The notes beneath the pieces are model-generated. The model did not search any database. It was not told the DNA's origin and saw nothing but the letters and a program-made list of their open reading frames with translations. DNA of 64,000 nt from Luteimonas sp. 9C (GTDB lineage Bacteria > Pseudomonadota > Gammaproteobacteria > Xanthomonadales > Xanthomonadaceae), in NCBI RefSeq assembly GCF_902506295.1, contig NZ_LR733312.1:1874095-1938094 (forward strand), read 5' to 3'. Below, one piece after another: positions 20,567 to 29,904 of the stretch (the first letter of the stretch is position 1; each line of letters opens with the position of its first letter). The translations under genes and the position numbers were made by a program.

Positions 20567-21013
20567 TCAGGGGGTTGCAGGCGCCGGCGGCGCACCGCGC
20601 TTGGCCTGCTCGAGCAACGCCGCGAAACGCGCCTGACGCAGCTGGTCGCCGAGCGTCGTGCACTGGGGACCGACCGGGCGTGACGCGAGCTGCGTGCGCA
20701 TGGTGCCGGCCACCTGGTCGAACTGTGCGTCGACGGCCTGGACCGTCGCGGCGAACTCGGGCGAATCGGGCTTGCGGCCCTTCGCGGCCACGTAATCGGG
20801 GTTGTTCAGGCGGAACTGCGTCACGCCGGTGTCGAGCGCCTGTGCGCCGGCCGGATCCTTGGCGCAGAACTCGCGGAAGACCTCGATCTGCCGGTCGAAG
20901 ACGTGTGCGCCCATGTAAGCGGCCTGGGTGTCGTCGAGCGGGGCCTGGGCGAATGCCGGTGCGCCGACGGCGGCAAGGGACAGCGCAAGACAGGCGGTGC
21001 GCAGGATCGTCAT
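20567..21013 (-). CDS. Secreted hypothetical protein
   Basis: A 148-residue protein with a signal peptide (MTILRTACLALSLAAVGAPA, cleavage near AFA-Q) and a helical mature part with two cysteines (FCAKDP and QCTTLGD). No domain recognised. It converges on the cupin gene, leaving seven bases between stops. Confidence 0.7.
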   Translation of the reverse strand: MTILRTACLALSLAAVGAPAFAQAPLDDTQAAYMGAHVFDRQIEVFREFCAKDPAGAQALDTGVTQFRLNNPDYVAAKGRKPDSPEFAATVQAVDAQFDQVAGTMRTQLASRPVGPQCTTLGDQLRQARFAALLEQAKRGAPPAPATP

Positions 21014-21074
21014 GGGGAAACTCCGGAGCGGTCGGGGGAAGCGCGGACGATAGCGCTGCGATGTGAGATTTTCG

Positions 21075-21785
21075 TCAGTCGTCGTCGACGTCTCCGTCGG
21101 GGTCGTCGTCCATCTCGTCGGCGGCCTCTGGCACCGCGGGTTCGAGCAGGGTGTAATCGTCGACGTCGCGGCTGCGGATCCGCTTCGAGACGGGATAGGC
21201 CTCGAGTGCCGGCTGCGGCGTGCCGGCGATCCGAGCGGGATCGGGTGCGGGACCGGACAGCCAATCGAGAATGTTCGCAGCCGGCAGGAACAGCGGCCCG
21301 TCAGGCGAGAGCGGCCGTGGGATCGCGGTGTTCGGCATCGTCAGCAGTGCGAACGAGGCCAGCGGCGGCGGCTCGCGTTCCCACAGATCCCACACGCCAG
21401 CTGCGAACAGCAGGTCGCCACTACGCGACTGGATGAAATGCGGCACGGGATGTGCGCCGCTACGGTCCCATTTGTAATAGCCGTTCATCGGCACGACGCA
21501 CCGGCGCGATGCCCACGGCCTCGCGTAGATGCGACTGGTCGGTGCGCGATTGAGGCGCGCAGTGATCGTGCTGTACGCGGTTTCCGGCAGCTTCGACCAG
21601 CGCGGCACCAGTCCCCAGCGCAGCATATCCACGGCGACTTCGCCGTCGTGCATGACCAGCGCGAGTGCAGCGCCGTTGGATGCGATGTTGTAGCGCGGCG
21701 GCGCGTCCGACAGCGCAGACGCAAGCGTCGGCGGCAGACCGGACGGTACGGCGTCGGCGGCGATGGCCTGCACGAATCTACGCAT
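21075..21785 (-). CDS. SRAP/HMCES-family protein lacking the catalytic residues
   Basis: SRAP proteins (YedK/HMCES) protect abasic sites by a crosslink through Cys2. This 236-residue member keeps the fold markers RYNIAS, LRWGLVPRW, TARLNRAPTSR, RRCVVPMNGYYKW and ILDWLSG. However, the start is MRRFVQ rather than MCGRFxQ, so Cys2 is missing. The Asn of the NAR motif is Thr (ITARL), the Glu of the F(Y/F)EW motif is Lys (GYYKW), and the HDR histidine is replaced (PLSPDGP). GGAG nine bases before the ATG at 21785 supports this start. The tail is strongly acidic. A pseudoenzyme or a divergent paralogue. Confidence 0.82.
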   Translation of the reverse strand: MRRFVQAIAADAVPSGLPPTLASALSDAPPRYNIASNGAALALVMHDGEVAVDMLRWGLVPRWSKLPETAYSTITARLNRAPTSRIYARPWASRRCVVPMNGYYKWDRSGAHPVPHFIQSRSGDLLFAAGVWDLWEREPPPLASFALLTMPNTAIPRPLSPDGPLFLPAANILDWLSGPAPDPARIAGTPQPALEAYPVSKRIRSRDVDDYTLLEPAVPEAADEMDDDPDGDVDDD

Positions 21786-21928
21786 CTGCCGGCTCCGGAT
21801 CGACGAGGTGGTGCGCGCGATGCGACATGCCGCAAGCCTGCGATGCCGCACGTGAAGCAGGTGCGGATTTCACGCGTGCATGTCGCGACCGCGGCCACGG
21901 TGGCACGTCCCCGAACCGAGACGCTGCC

Positions 21929-22129
21929 ATGCAGATGCCGAACCCTTCGCACCCGCCCACGCCGCCCGATGACGTGCCCGGCAGCATTCCGCATCCGATG
22001 CACGATCCGATGCCGGACCAGCCGGTCGATCCGCCGCTGCCGACGCCCGGCGATCCCGAGCGCGACCCGCAGCCCATGCAGGACCCGCCGGCGCCGAACC
22101 AGCCGCAGGATCCACCGCAGACGTATTGA
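21929..22129 (+). CDS. Small proline-rich protein
   Basis: A 66-residue protein made almost entirely of Pro, Asp, Gln, Met and His in short irregular repeats (PPTPPDDVPGS, PMHDPMPDQPVDPP). No signal peptide or membrane segment. Only a weak binding site precedes the ATG. Low-complexity composition could be coincidental, but GC-rich third positions and a clean stop favour a gene. Function unknown. Confidence 0.45.
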   Translation: MQMPNPSHPPTPPDDVPGSIPHPMHDPMPDQPVDPPLPTPGDPERDPQPMQDPPAPNQPQDPPQTY

Positions 22130-22283
22130 GTACACGGCGCACGATCAGCGCGATGCGCCGCGGCGCGTGTCGCGATCCGGCGCCTGGACCTGGGCCGCGC
22201 GCGCTGGCGTGCAAAGGCGTCGGCGCCACGGCCGGGCCGGTCCGGCGCGCGGCAGGCGCCCGGCGTCCGGCCGACAGCACGTC

Positions 22284-22574
22284 CTAGAGCGCGACGGCGA
22301 CCGCCGCGCCCGTCACGTCACGATGCGCATCCGGGCGTTCCGACTCGGCCGGTGCATAGGTGCGCGCGCGCTCGTAACCACCGTCGGCACCGAACACGCG
22401 GACGATCGCGCCGCTCGCAACGATCAGCGGATTCGCGGCCAGCGTGTCGAATGCGGACGAGTGCGTCGCGTGATGCGAGGGTGCGGCGTCGCCGGCGGCG
22501 GCCAGCTCCCAGTCGAAGGTGGCGGCGTTGTGCCGCAGGGTGAAACTGAGTGGAGGCATTGCGGAGGTGTCCAT
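22284..22574 (-). CDS. Small hypothetical protein
   Basis: A 96-residue cytoplasmic-type protein starting MDTSAMPPLSFTLRH, with a central hydrophobic core (NPLIVASGAIVRVFG) suggesting a small beta-rich fold. Codon choice matches the neighbours. The second ATG at 22559 is an alternative start. No family recognised. Confidence 0.5.
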   Translation of the reverse strand: MDTSAMPPLSFTLRHNAATFDWELAAAGDAAPSHHATHSSAFDTLAANPLIVASGAIVRVFGADGGYERARTYAPAESERPDAHRDVTGAAVAVAL

Positions 22575-22717
22575 CGACGGCGGGGAGCGCCGGGCACTGC
22601 GGCATCCTCACAGCTGCGGCATGACGGCATCGTGTGTGACGCCCGCAAGGTCGATGCGTGGCGCCCGGTGATGCGGCATTCGCGCGCGGCCCACGCGATA
22701 CCCGGCACGCTGCCCGC

Positions 22718-23326
22718 ATGCGTCCTCTGCCCCGCCGTTTCTATGCCCGCGATGCGCAGGTCGTCGCCCCCGAGCTGCTCCACAAGGTGCTGATCACCAC
22801 GGACGGACGCCGCGCGCGCATCGTCGAAGTCGAAGCCTATTGCGGCCGGGACGATCCGGCGGCGCATTCGTTCCGCGGACCGACGCCGCGCAACGCCGTG
22901 ATGTTCGGCGCTGCCGGGCATCTGTATGTCTATTTCATCTACGGCATGCACTGGGCGATCAACGCGGTCTGCGGACACCGTTCCGGTCATGGCGTCCTGA
23001 TTCGCGCAGCGGAGCCTCTGGCGGGACTGGAGTGCATGGCCGAGGCCCGGCGCACGGCAACGCCGACGTTGCTGGCCTCCGGGCCAGGACGATTGGCGCA
23101 GGCACTGGGCGTCACGCGCGCGGACGCCGGTCTCGATATCACCCGGCGCACGTCCCGCATCTGGATCGGCGATGACGGGCTGCCGCCGCCTGACGCGCCG
23201 TCGGTTACGACCCGCATCGGTATCCGGCATGCGGTGGACGCACCCTGGCGCTTCTGCGTGCCGGGCAGCCCCCATGTCTCGAAACATCGCGGGCCACCGA
23301 AGGCCCGGCTTCCGCGCCTGCGCTAG
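22718..23326 (+). CDS. 3-methyladenine DNA glycosylase (MPG/AAG family)
   Basis: Base-excision repair enzyme removing alkylated purines. The 202 residues include [18 protein letters not shown], in which Glu39, Tyr41 and His50 match Glu125, Tyr127 and His136 of the human enzyme. Further family blocks are [21 protein letters not shown] and [14 protein letters not shown]. The ATG at 22718 precedes the conserved [14 protein letters not shown] start. Its stop overlaps the convergent thioredoxin-like gene by four bases. Confidence 0.93.
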   Translation: MRPLPRRFYARDAQVVAPELLHKVLITTDGRRARIVEVEAYCGRDDPAAHSFRGPTPRNAVMFGAAGHLYVYFIYGMHWAINAVCGHRSGHGVLIRAAEPLAGLECMAEARRTATPTLLASGPGRLAQALGVTRADAGLDITRRTSRIWIGDDGLPPPDAPSVTTRIGIRHAVDAPWRFCVPGSPHVSKHRGPPKARLPRLR

Positions 23327-23646
23327 TCCAGCGTGCGGAGCGCTTCTTCGACGTCCGCTGCGTCGGTCGGACGCACGACGCGCGCGCGTTCCACGCCATC
23401 GCGCATCACGATCAACGTGGGCCACAGCTTCACGGAGAAGCTGCGGCCGAGCGGACGACCCTTGCCATCCTCGATCTTCAGATGGTCGACCGGTCCGTGA
23501 CCGGCGAGCGCCGCAGCGATCGCCGGTTGTGCAGCCTGGCAATGGCCGCACCAGTCAGTGCCGAACTCGATCACCAGCGGCCCACGCTGCGCGTCGATCG
23601 CGTCGCGTGGCGGCGCCTCCGCGCGATAGCCGCTGGCGGTGTCCAT
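23323..23646 (-). CDS. Thioredoxin-like protein
   Basis: A 107-residue thioredoxin fold with active site WCGHC (Cys33, Cys36) and the cis-proline block KLWPTLIV. No signal peptide, so cytoplasmic. Differs from housekeeping thioredoxin (WCGPC) in the His between the cysteines, which usually makes the protein more oxidising. Its start codon adjoins the stop of the upstream host-attachment-family gene, suggesting one operon. Confidence 0.88.
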   Translation of the reverse strand: MDTASGYRAEAPPRDAIDAQRGPLVIEFGTDWCGHCQAAQPAIAAALAGHGPVDHLKIEDGKGRPLGRSFSVKLWPTLIVMRDGVERARVVRPTDAADVEEALRTLD

Positions 23647-24044
23647 CAGGACAGCGAACGCTGGATGTCTTCGAGCGGTGCGTTGGTCAGGTCCTTGGCG
23701 AGATCACCGACCAGGCGTTGCTGGGTCTCCTTGTGCAACAGCGGCCGCACGCGGCCCAGCGTCTTGGCATCGGCGATCAGCACCAGATGCGCGTACTTGT
23801 TCTTCAGTGCGCCATCGTTGAGCCCCTTCGCCAGCTGCTTGGCGAATGTCGCTTCGTCGAGCTGCGAGGCGCTCGATTCCGACGGCATCGAACCCGACGG
23901 GCCTTCGTCGTCGAGGTTCATGCCTTCCAGCAGTGCCTCCTGCTTCAGCGCCAGGTTGCGGTCGTCTCCGGTGTTGCTGAACACGCGGGCCGAGCCGCCA
24001 TCCGCCACTACGATCAGGGCACCCTGCGGAATCTTCATCGTCAT
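23646..24044 (-). CDS. Host attachment family protein
   Basis: A 132-residue protein of the family named for attachment to host cells in agrobacteria. It starts MTMKIPQGALIVVADGGSARVF and keeps the family pattern of an N-terminal nucleotide-like strand-loop, a variable middle and the helix HLVLIADAKTLGRVRPLL. GGAGG six bases before the ATG at 24044 fixes the start. No signal peptide. The family's molecular function is unknown. Confidence 0.8.
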   Translation of the reverse strand: MTMKIPQGALIVVADGGSARVFSNTGDDRNLALKQEALLEGMNLDDEGPSGSMPSESSASQLDEATFAKQLAKGLNDGALKNKYAHLVLIADAKTLGRVRPLLHKETQQRLVGDLAKDLTNAPLEDIQRSLS

Positions 24045-24180
24045 CTTCGCCTCCATCTGTTTGGTCTGTGCCGCGATACGGCTGTCACCAGCGTAGGCAC
24101 GCAAATGTGAGCGGCATGGCACGGCTCCGTTCGGACCACGGCGCTGTGTTCAGGACCAAGGGGGACGCACGGAACGGTCA

Positions 24181-24189
24181 TGTAATAAT
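24181..24189 (+). promoter_or_regulatory. Extended -10 promoter element of the acyltransferase-like gene
   Basis: TGTAATAAT resembles an extended -10 box (TGnTATAAT) and lies in a locally AT-rich stretch 29 bases before the GTG at 24218. No -35 box is evident, as is common with extended -10 promoters. Confidence 0.4.
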
Positions 24190-24217
24190 CTAACAATTGA
24201 ACGTTTCCGGTTGCACC

Positions 24218-25384
24218 GTGTCCTCGACCGTTCCCGCCCCTGCGCCCTTCGCGCGCCTGTCCTCGATCGACCTGCTCCGCGGCACCGTGATGGTGCTGAT
24301 GCTGCTCGACCACGTCCGCGAGACATTTTTCCTGCACGTGCAACTGGGCGATCCGGTCGATGTGGCCACGGCCTCGCCCGCACTGTTCGCCTGCCGCCTG
24401 CTGGCGCACCTGTGCGCGCCGGTGTTCGTCTTCCTGACCGGCCTCTCGGCCTGGCTCTACGCGAGCCGCCAGCGCGACGGCCGCCGCGCGGCATCCGCGT
24501 TCCTGTTCAAGCGCGGTCTGTTCCTGGTCGTGCTCGAGCTCACCCTGGTGAACTTCGCGTGGACCTTCGAATTCCCGCCGCAGACACTCTATCTGCAGGT
24601 GATCTGGGCGATCGGCCTGAGCATGCTGGGACTGTCGGCGCTGCTGTGGCTGCCGCGCGCGGCACTGGTCGCACTGGCGGTCGTCGTCGTCGCGGGACAC
24701 AACCTGCTCGATGGCGTGCGCCTCGACGCCGGGCACCCGCTGCACACACTGTGGGCGGTGCTGCACCAGCGCGACTGGCTGCAGTTCGGCGATGCGGTGC
24801 GCGCGCGCACCTCCTATCCGGTGCTGCCCTGGATCGGTGTCATCGCACTGGGCTGGGCAGCCGGCCCCTGGTTCGCACGTGACGCGTCCACGTCGCGGCG
24901 ACACGCTCTGCTGCTCTGGAGTGGGCTTGCCGCAGTCACCGGCTTCCTGCTGCTGCGCGTGGTCAATGTCTACGGCGACGCGGCGTGGACACTGCAGGAC
25001 GGCGCTGCGCGGACCCTGATGGCGTTCTTCAACGTCACCAAATACCCGCCGTCGCTGCAGTTCGTGCTGCTGACGCTCGGCATGGGTCTGCTGCTATTGC
25101 GGCTCTACGAGTCACCTGCGGTGGCACGCCGTCTGCAGCCGCTGTCGGCGCTGGGCGCGGCGCCGATGTTCTTCTACCTGCTGCACCTGTACGTGCTGAA
25201 GCTGCTGTACCTGGGTGCGGTCGCGCTGTGGGGCACCAATCGCGGTGCGGTGTTCGGGTTCGACAGCGTCGCCACGCTGGTCGCGCTTTCGATCGCGCTG
25301 GCGCTGCTGCTGCAGCCGCCGACGGCGGCGTTCGCGCGACTCAAGGCGCGCAGGCGCGATCTCGCCTGGCTGCGCTACCTCTGA
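24218..25384 (+). CDS. Multi-pass membrane protein, DUF1624/HGSNAT-like
   Basis: A 388-residue integral membrane protein with about ten hydrophobic segments. The start SSIDLLRGTVMVLMLLDHVRE is characteristic of the DUF1624/heparan-alpha-glucosaminide N-acetyltransferase-like group, with the membrane-embedded Asp and His. Relatives move acetyl groups across the membrane, but substrates in bacteria are mostly unknown. The GTG at 24218 (SSTVPAPAPFARLSSIDLLRG) is preferred over a TTG at 24197, which would be almost at the predicted transcription start. Confidence 0.8.
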   Translation: MSSTVPAPAPFARLSSIDLLRGTVMVLMLLDHVRETFFLHVQLGDPVDVATASPALFACRLLAHLCAPVFVFLTGLSAWLYASRQRDGRRAASAFLFKRGLFLVVLELTLVNFAWTFEFPPQTLYLQVIWAIGLSMLGLSALLWLPRAALVALAVVVVAGHNLLDGVRLDAGHPLHTLWAVLHQRDWLQFGDAVRARTSYPVLPWIGVIALGWAAGPWFARDASTSRRHALLLWSGLAAVTGFLLLRVVNVYGDAAWTLQDGAARTLMAFFNVTKYPPSLQFVLLTLGMGLLLLRLYESPAVARRLQPLSALGAAPMFFYLLHLYVLKLLYLGAVALWGTNRGAVFGFDSVATLVALSIALALLLQPPTAAFARLKARRRDLAWLRYL

Positions 25385-25403
25385 GCCCGGGACGCGTACC
25401 GCG

Positions 25404-25976
25404 TCAACGCCAGGGCTGGCGCCCCTCGGTCCACGATTCGCTGCGGACGCGCGGGCCGGGCATGGGGCCGTAGAGATCCTGGTAGCCCGGACCGAAACCG
25501 TCGAAGTAACGGCCCGCGCCATAGCCGCCGTAGCCGCCGTAAGCACCGAATCCGGGGCCATGGCCGTAGGCGCCGGGACCGTCGAACTGCGCGACCCGCA
25601 GGTTGAGCTGCATCGTGTTGAGGTTGCCGGCGTCGCTCACGGTTTCCTTGCACAGGCTGATGTCGGCGGCGTTGAAGTGACTGTTGCCGCCACGCGAGGA
25701 ATAGCCGATGCCGGTGGTGACGCTGCCGGTCACGGTGCGCTCGCTGCCGTCGGGTGCGGTGGGACAGCCGCCGCGACGCACCAGATCGTCGCCATGGCGC
25801 GCCCGGTATTCGGGGGTATCGGTCCGGGGGCCGGTGTAGGTCTCGCCACCGAACGCCGCCTCGCCGGTGAACATGGGCTGGGACGGCAGATTCAGGTCGA
25901 CGCGATCGTCCTCCGCCGCGTGCGCCATCAGCGGCGCGGCGAGGAGAGATATCCACAACACGGGGGTGATTCGCAT
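25404..25976 (-). CDS. Secreted protein with Gly/Tyr-rich C-terminal region
   Basis: A 190-residue protein with a signal peptide (MRITPVLWISLLAAPLMAHA-A). The middle holds two cysteines (GGCPTAP and SLCKET). A low-complexity region (about 140-170) follows, made of Gly, Tyr, Phe and Pro (GAYGGYGGYGAG). The architecture suggests an exported protein with a flexible tail; function unknown. Confidence 0.65.
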   Translation of the reverse strand: MRITPVLWISLLAAPLMAHAAEDDRVDLNLPSQPMFTGEAAFGGETYTGPRTDTPEYRARHGDDLVRRGGCPTAPDGSERTVTGSVTTGIGYSSRGGNSHFNAADISLCKETVSDAGNLNTMQLNLRVAQFDGPGAYGHGPGFGAYGGYGGYGAGRYFDGFGPGYQDLYGPMPGPRVRSESWTEGRQPWR

Positions 25977-26061
25977 GACGGGCCTGCTCCGGATTCGTGG
26001 GCGAGCGCGTGGCCCGGAGTTCGACGCTAGCACCGCGCGCTTGAATCGGTGCTGGCTGCGC

Positions 26062-26709
26062 TCAGGCCAACGCGCCGGCATCGACGGTCCTGCACCCCGG
26101 CGCGGCGGCCAGTGCGTGGTCGACGAGGGCGTCGGCGACATGCGGCGCGGGACTGATGCGCCAGCGTCTCGGCAGGACCGGACCGAGCACGCCCAGTACC
26201 CGCGCGGCGGTGCGCTCCGCCGGCCGGACTTCATCGCGGTCTCCGCCGATCAGACCGGGACGCACGAGCGTCAGCGACGGCCAGCCCTGCGCCTGCAGCG
26301 CGACTTCCAGTTCGCCCTTGACCCGGCTGTAGAACACCCGCGAACGCGCGTCGGCGCCCATCGCCGAGGTCAGCGCGAATGCGCGCGCACCCTGCCGGCG
26401 CGCGTGTGCGCCGACGGCCAGCGGATAGTCGTGATCGACGCGGCGGAATGTCTCGCGCGAGCCGGCCGCGCGTATCGTCGTGCCGAGCGCACAGATCACC
26501 GCATCCACGCGCCACAGCGCGGCGTCGTCGGGCAACGCTTCGAAATCGACGACCGGCGCGGACAGGCGCGCGTGCCGGTGCGGCAGCGGACGTCGCACCG
26601 GCGCGATGACGCGCGCGATGCGCGGATCCGCCAGCAGCCTATCGAGCGCATGGCCGCCGACGAGACCGGTCGCACCGACCAGCAGCACGGTCGCGCCGTC
26701 AGCCGACAT
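26062..26709 (-). CDS. NAD(P)-binding SDR-type protein
   Basis: A 215-residue atypical short-chain dehydrogenase/NmrA-like protein with the nucleotide loop VGATGLVGGHALDRLL at the N-terminus. VICALGTTIRAAGS and the Tyr-containing SRVFYSRVKGELE (Y-x-x-x-K arrangement) follow. This resembles HTATIP2/YwnB-type oxidoreductases. The start ATG at 26709 lies inside the upstream membrane-protein gene (11-base overlap), so the two are coupled. Confidence 0.82.
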   Translation of the reverse strand: MSADGATVLLVGATGLVGGHALDRLLADPRIARVIAPVRRPLPHRHARLSAPVVDFEALPDDAALWRVDAVICALGTTIRAAGSRETFRRVDHDYPLAVGAHARRQGARAFALTSAMGADARSRVFYSRVKGELEVALQAQGWPSLTLVRPGLIGGDRDEVRPAERTAARVLGVLGPVLPRRWRISPAPHVADALVDHALAAAPGCRTVDAGALA

Positions 26710-27022
26710 GCCGCATCCACACGCAGTCGATCGCATCCAGGGCGATGTGCACCAGCAGGCCGAGGCCGAAAAGACGCGTCCGTCTGGGGACCGTCAGACC
26801 GGCGTAGACCGCGATCGCCGGCACGGTATGCAAGGGATGGAAGCCGGTGCTGCAGCGACCTGGTGCATAGATGGGGTCGGCCAGCAGGTGATCGATGTCG
26901 ATGATCCAGCCGAGCATCAGCAGCGCCCATGCACGGCCGAAGCGTTCGCGCCAGAACAGCCAGGCCAGCAGCGCGGGCACGGCGGCGTGCAGCAGCAGAT
27001 GGAGGATGGCGCGTGCACTCAT
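26699..27022 (-). CDS. DUF6122-type small membrane protein
   Basis: A 107-residue protein with three to four membrane segments and histidines at their edges (MLGWIIDIDHLLADP, GFHPLHTVPA, HIALDAIDCVW). The His/Asp layout resembles the DUF6122/YdjM-like group of membrane metal-dependent hydrolase relatives. First gene of a two-gene overlapping operon with the SDR gene. Confidence 0.7.
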   Translation of the reverse strand: MSARAILHLLLHAAVPALLAWLFWRERFGRAWALLMLGWIIDIDHLLADPIYAPGRCSTGFHPLHTVPAIAVYAGLTVPRRTRLFGLGLLVHIALDAIDCVWMRHVG

Positions 27023-27123
27023 GCGCGACGGTCCGCCTGACGAGAGGCGTACAGCTTAGGCGCTCGCGTCATGCGGGTCAGCCTACACGTGACGCCTGCT
27101 CATGAAACGCACGGCACGGCCGT

Positions 27124-27129
27124 TACAAT
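27124..27129 (+). promoter_or_regulatory. Possible -10 box of the diguanylate cyclase gene
   Basis: TACAAT preceded by GT, 29 bases before the GTG at 27158, in an otherwise GC-rich stretch. No convincing -35 box is seen. Confidence 0.3.
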
Positions 27130-27157
27130 TGACGGAACTCCCATTCCGGGAGGCAGG

Positions 27158-28822
27158 GTGTCTTCGGCGCGGACGATGATGCGAAGGCGGGGTTGGCAGG
27201 CGATGGCGATGTCCATCGCGGGGGCGCTACTGGCGTGTGTGCTGTCTGCCTGCGGGCAGGCAGGCGTGCCCGTGCCCGTCGTCACCGGCACGCCGGCGCT
27301 GGTCTCCGACGACCAGCACGAATGCAGGCATGCCCACCGCCCGGATCGTCAGCGGCTGCAACTGCCCGCGCCGCAGGGTGGCTGGTCGGGGCATCCGCAG
27401 GCGGTCGTCGTGCTCAACGCGCTGGCCGGAGAAGTCGACATCCGCCACGGCCAGCGTGACCGCTGCGGCACGCTGGCCGACGCGCGCACGCTCGATTCGC
27501 GATTCCGCGCCGGCGTGGGCACGGTGCTGGTGCCCGAGCGCGGCGACACCGCGCCGATCCGGATCGAATACGACGCCAATCCGCTGCCCCTGTGGCGCCC
27601 CATCGTGCAGCTCGGCGAGCCCACGCCAGTGCAGCGCGCCGACATCGGACGCTTCGCCATCCGGGTGGGGTCGCTCGCCGTCGTACTGACGCTGATGATG
27701 TCCGCGCTGCTGAGCTTCGTCGCGACGCGGGAACGTGCATTTCTCACCTACGCCGCGACCGTCGGTGTCCTTGCGATCTGGCTGGCGCTGCTGTCGGGCA
27801 TGTGGGCATGGCCGCGCCCGTGGCTGCCGATCGCCGGCTTCGCGGTCGAAGCCATGGTCGGTCTGGCGGTGATGCTGGTCGGCGCGACCACGCTGGCGCT
27901 GGTGCGCCAGTCGTGGCTGCGACGTCGTACGCCGCAGGTCGAGCGCGCCGTGCGCTGGGGTGCGAGCGCGCTGGTCATCGCCGGGCTGAGCGCGCCCCTG
28001 CTGCCGCCGATCGCGCTTGCCGCGATGTCGGTGGCGACCGAACTCGGGTTCTACCTGCTGGCGCTGGGCTTCGCGGGCGTCGCGGTGACTGCGATCGTGC
28101 AGCGGCGCGAAGGCGGCGCCTCGCTGCTGGCGGGCGTGTTGCCGTTCCTGGCCGTCGGCGCCCTGGAGGCCCTGGCACCGAATGCGCTGGCGTTGTGGAA
28201 GGTGGAGGCCTTCATGCTGTCGGGCGGCTGGCTCGCGCTGACCTGCAGCATGGTGCTGACCCTGCGCCTGGGCCTGCTGCGGCGGCAGCGCGACGAGATG
28301 ACCCGGTTGGCGCAGACCGATCCGCTGACCGGGCTGTCGAACCGGCGCGCGGCACTGGAACACCTCGAGCACTGCATGGCCGCTGCGCATGCGAGTGGCG
28401 CACCCTTGACCGTCGCGTTCCTCGATCTCGACCACTTCAAGCGCATCAACGATCTGCATGGCCACGAGTGCGGCGACCGGGTGCTGCGCCATGTCGCCCA
28501 TGCGTTGCGTGGAGCATTCCGCAGCGCGGATCACGTCGCGCGCATGGGGGGCGAGGAATTCCTGGTGATCCTGCCGGGCGCAGACCCCGAACATGCGCGC
28601 CTGCGGGTCGATGCCCTCCGCGCCGTGCTGTCCAACACCGGCGTGCTGCTGGACAAGCCGGGCCTGACGGTCACCCTGAGTACCGGCATCGGTGCGCTGC
28701 GCGCCGACGATGCCGGGGTGGACGGGCTGCTGCAACGGGCCGACGCCGCGATGTATGCCGCGAAGCGTGCCGGTCGTGACCGGACCGCCTTCGCGGACGC
28801 CCTGCCCGAGTTCGCCGACTGA
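27158..28822 (+). CDS. Membrane diguanylate cyclase (GGDEF) with 7TM-like sensor region
   Basis: Synthesises cyclic di-GMP from GTP. The 554 residues comprise an N-terminal hydrophobic signal with a possible lipobox (LSAC), a periplasmic region to about residue 165, roughly seven membrane segments (about 170-370) and a C-terminal GGDEF domain. The latter has [23 protein letters not shown] and the active loop MGGEEF. RSAD just upstream is an intact RxxD inhibitory site, so feedback inhibition is expected. GGGAGG before the GTG at 27158 decided the start; the frame extends further upstream. Confidence 0.9.
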   Translation: MSSARTMMRRRGWQAMAMSIAGALLACVLSACGQAGVPVPVVTGTPALVSDDQHECRHAHRPDRQRLQLPAPQGGWSGHPQAVVVLNALAGEVDIRHGQRDRCGTLADARTLDSRFRAGVGTVLVPERGDTAPIRIEYDANPLPLWRPIVQLGEPTPVQRADIGRFAIRVGSLAVVLTLMMSALLSFVATRERAFLTYAATVGVLAIWLALLSGMWAWPRPWLPIAGFAVEAMVGLAVMLVGATTLALVRQSWLRRRTPQVERAVRWGASALVIAGLSAPLLPPIALAAMSVATELGFYLLALGFAGVAVTAIVQRREGGASLLAGVLPFLAVGALEALAPNALALWKVEAFMLSGGWLALTCSMVLTLRLGLLRRQRDEMTRLAQTDPLTGLSNRRAALEHLEHCMAAAHASGAPLTVAFLDLDHFKRINDLHGHECGDRVLRHVAHALRGAFRSADHVARMGGEEFLVILPGADPEHARLRVDALRAVLSNTGVLLDKPGLTVTLSTGIGALRADDAGVDGLLQRADAAMYAAKRAGRDRTAFADALPEFAD

Positions 28823-29097
28823 TCGGACGCGTCTGGCATTGCGGGGCTGCGCTGGCCGGCAGGCCGCTCCGGGGGTCGATCGGGAACCCAGGATCACGAG
28901 CCGACTGACGCGCCGCGTGGGCGGCTGGCGTCATCACGCCGCACTGCGCAATGCGATCGGCAGACTTTGCAAATAATGTCGCTCAACGTCCTCGAACAGC
29001 CGCTTATATGTTCGGAAACGCACATGGGTTTTCACCGTGTTTCCACCGCCTTGATGCGAACTTCGCGAACCTTAATCCTGCAGATCGGAGTTGCTCC

Positions 29098-29808
29098 ATG
29101 GCGCACCACAGTCCCGGCGGTCTCATCCTGCTCGTCGAGGACAACCGCAATATTTCCGAGCCCGTCGGTGAGTTTCTCGAAAGCCGCGGTTTCGAGGTCG
29201 ACTATGCCGCAGACGGCCTCGACGCGGTCAACCTCGCGACCGAAATCGCGTTCGACGTCATCGTGCTGGACCTGATGCTGCCGCGACTCGGCGGACTCGA
29301 AGTGTGCCGTCGCCTGCGCACCGAGCACCGCAGCACGACGCCGATCCTGATGCTGACCGCGCGCGATTCGCTGGAAGAGAAGATCGAGGGGCTGGAAGCC
29401 GGCGCCGACGATTATCTGACCAAGCCGTTCGACATCAAGGAACTCGAGGCGCGGGTGCGCGCGCTGATCCGTCGCGACCGTCGCGAAATCGGTGCCAGCG
29501 TGCTGCAGATCGCCGATCTCGTACTCGACCCGGCTTCGCTGCGCGTGCAGCGCGGTGGCCGCGAGCTCAACCTCGCGCCGATCGCGCTGAAGATCCTCAC
29601 CATCCTGATGCGCGAGGCGCCGCGCGTGGTCAGCCGCCGCGAGATCGAACAGGAAATCTGGGGCCTGACCCTGCCCGATTCGGACACGCTGCGCAGCCAT
29701 CTCTACAACCTGCGCAAGGCCGTCGATCGCGACCAGGACGTGCAGCTGCTGCATACCATCACCGGCGCGGGCTATCGCGTCGCGGACCTGGACAAGGCCG
29801 TCGCCTGA
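29098..29808 (+). CDS. OmpR-family response regulator
   Basis: A 236-residue two-domain regulator. The receiver has acidic Glu14/Asp15 (LLVEDNRN), phosphorylated Asp58 (VIVLDLMLPRLGG), Thr (MLTARD) and Lys (YLTKPFD). The winged-helix DNA-binding domain (about 130-230) ends THRSHLYNLRK-like and GAGYRVADL. CGGAG lies before the ATG at 29098. No sensor kinase is adjacent, so it is an orphan or pairs with a distant kinase. Confidence 0.93.
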   Translation: MAHHSPGGLILLVEDNRNISEPVGEFLESRGFEVDYAADGLDAVNLATEIAFDVIVLDLMLPRLGGLEVCRRLRTEHRSTTPILMLTARDSLEEKIEGLEAGADDYLTKPFDIKELEARVRALIRRDRREIGASVLQIADLVLDPASLRVQRGGRELNLAPIALKILTILMREAPRVVSRREIEQEIWGLTLPDSDTLRSHLYNLRKAVDRDQDVQLLHTITGAGYRVADLDKAVA

Positions 29809-29816
29809 CCGCCCAC

Positions 29817-29846
29817 GCGTGACGCTCCCACGCCGGAGCGTCACGC
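29817..29846 (+). terminator. Perfect 12-bp hairpin after the response regulator gene
   Basis: GCGTGACGCTCC and GGAGCGTCACGC flank a six-base loop, starting nine bases after the stop. No U tract follows, so it may be a Rho-assisted terminator or a 3' end protecting hairpin. Confidence 0.5.
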
Positions 29847-29904
29847 GGCGCGCGCTGTGCCGCGCCCGCACGGCACCCCGTCCCATACCGGATTCCTCCC
29901 GCCG

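Noticed and set aside
22130..22283. A gene between the proline-rich protein and the small hypothetical gene
   Set aside because: The frames here are GC-rich shadows without start signals.
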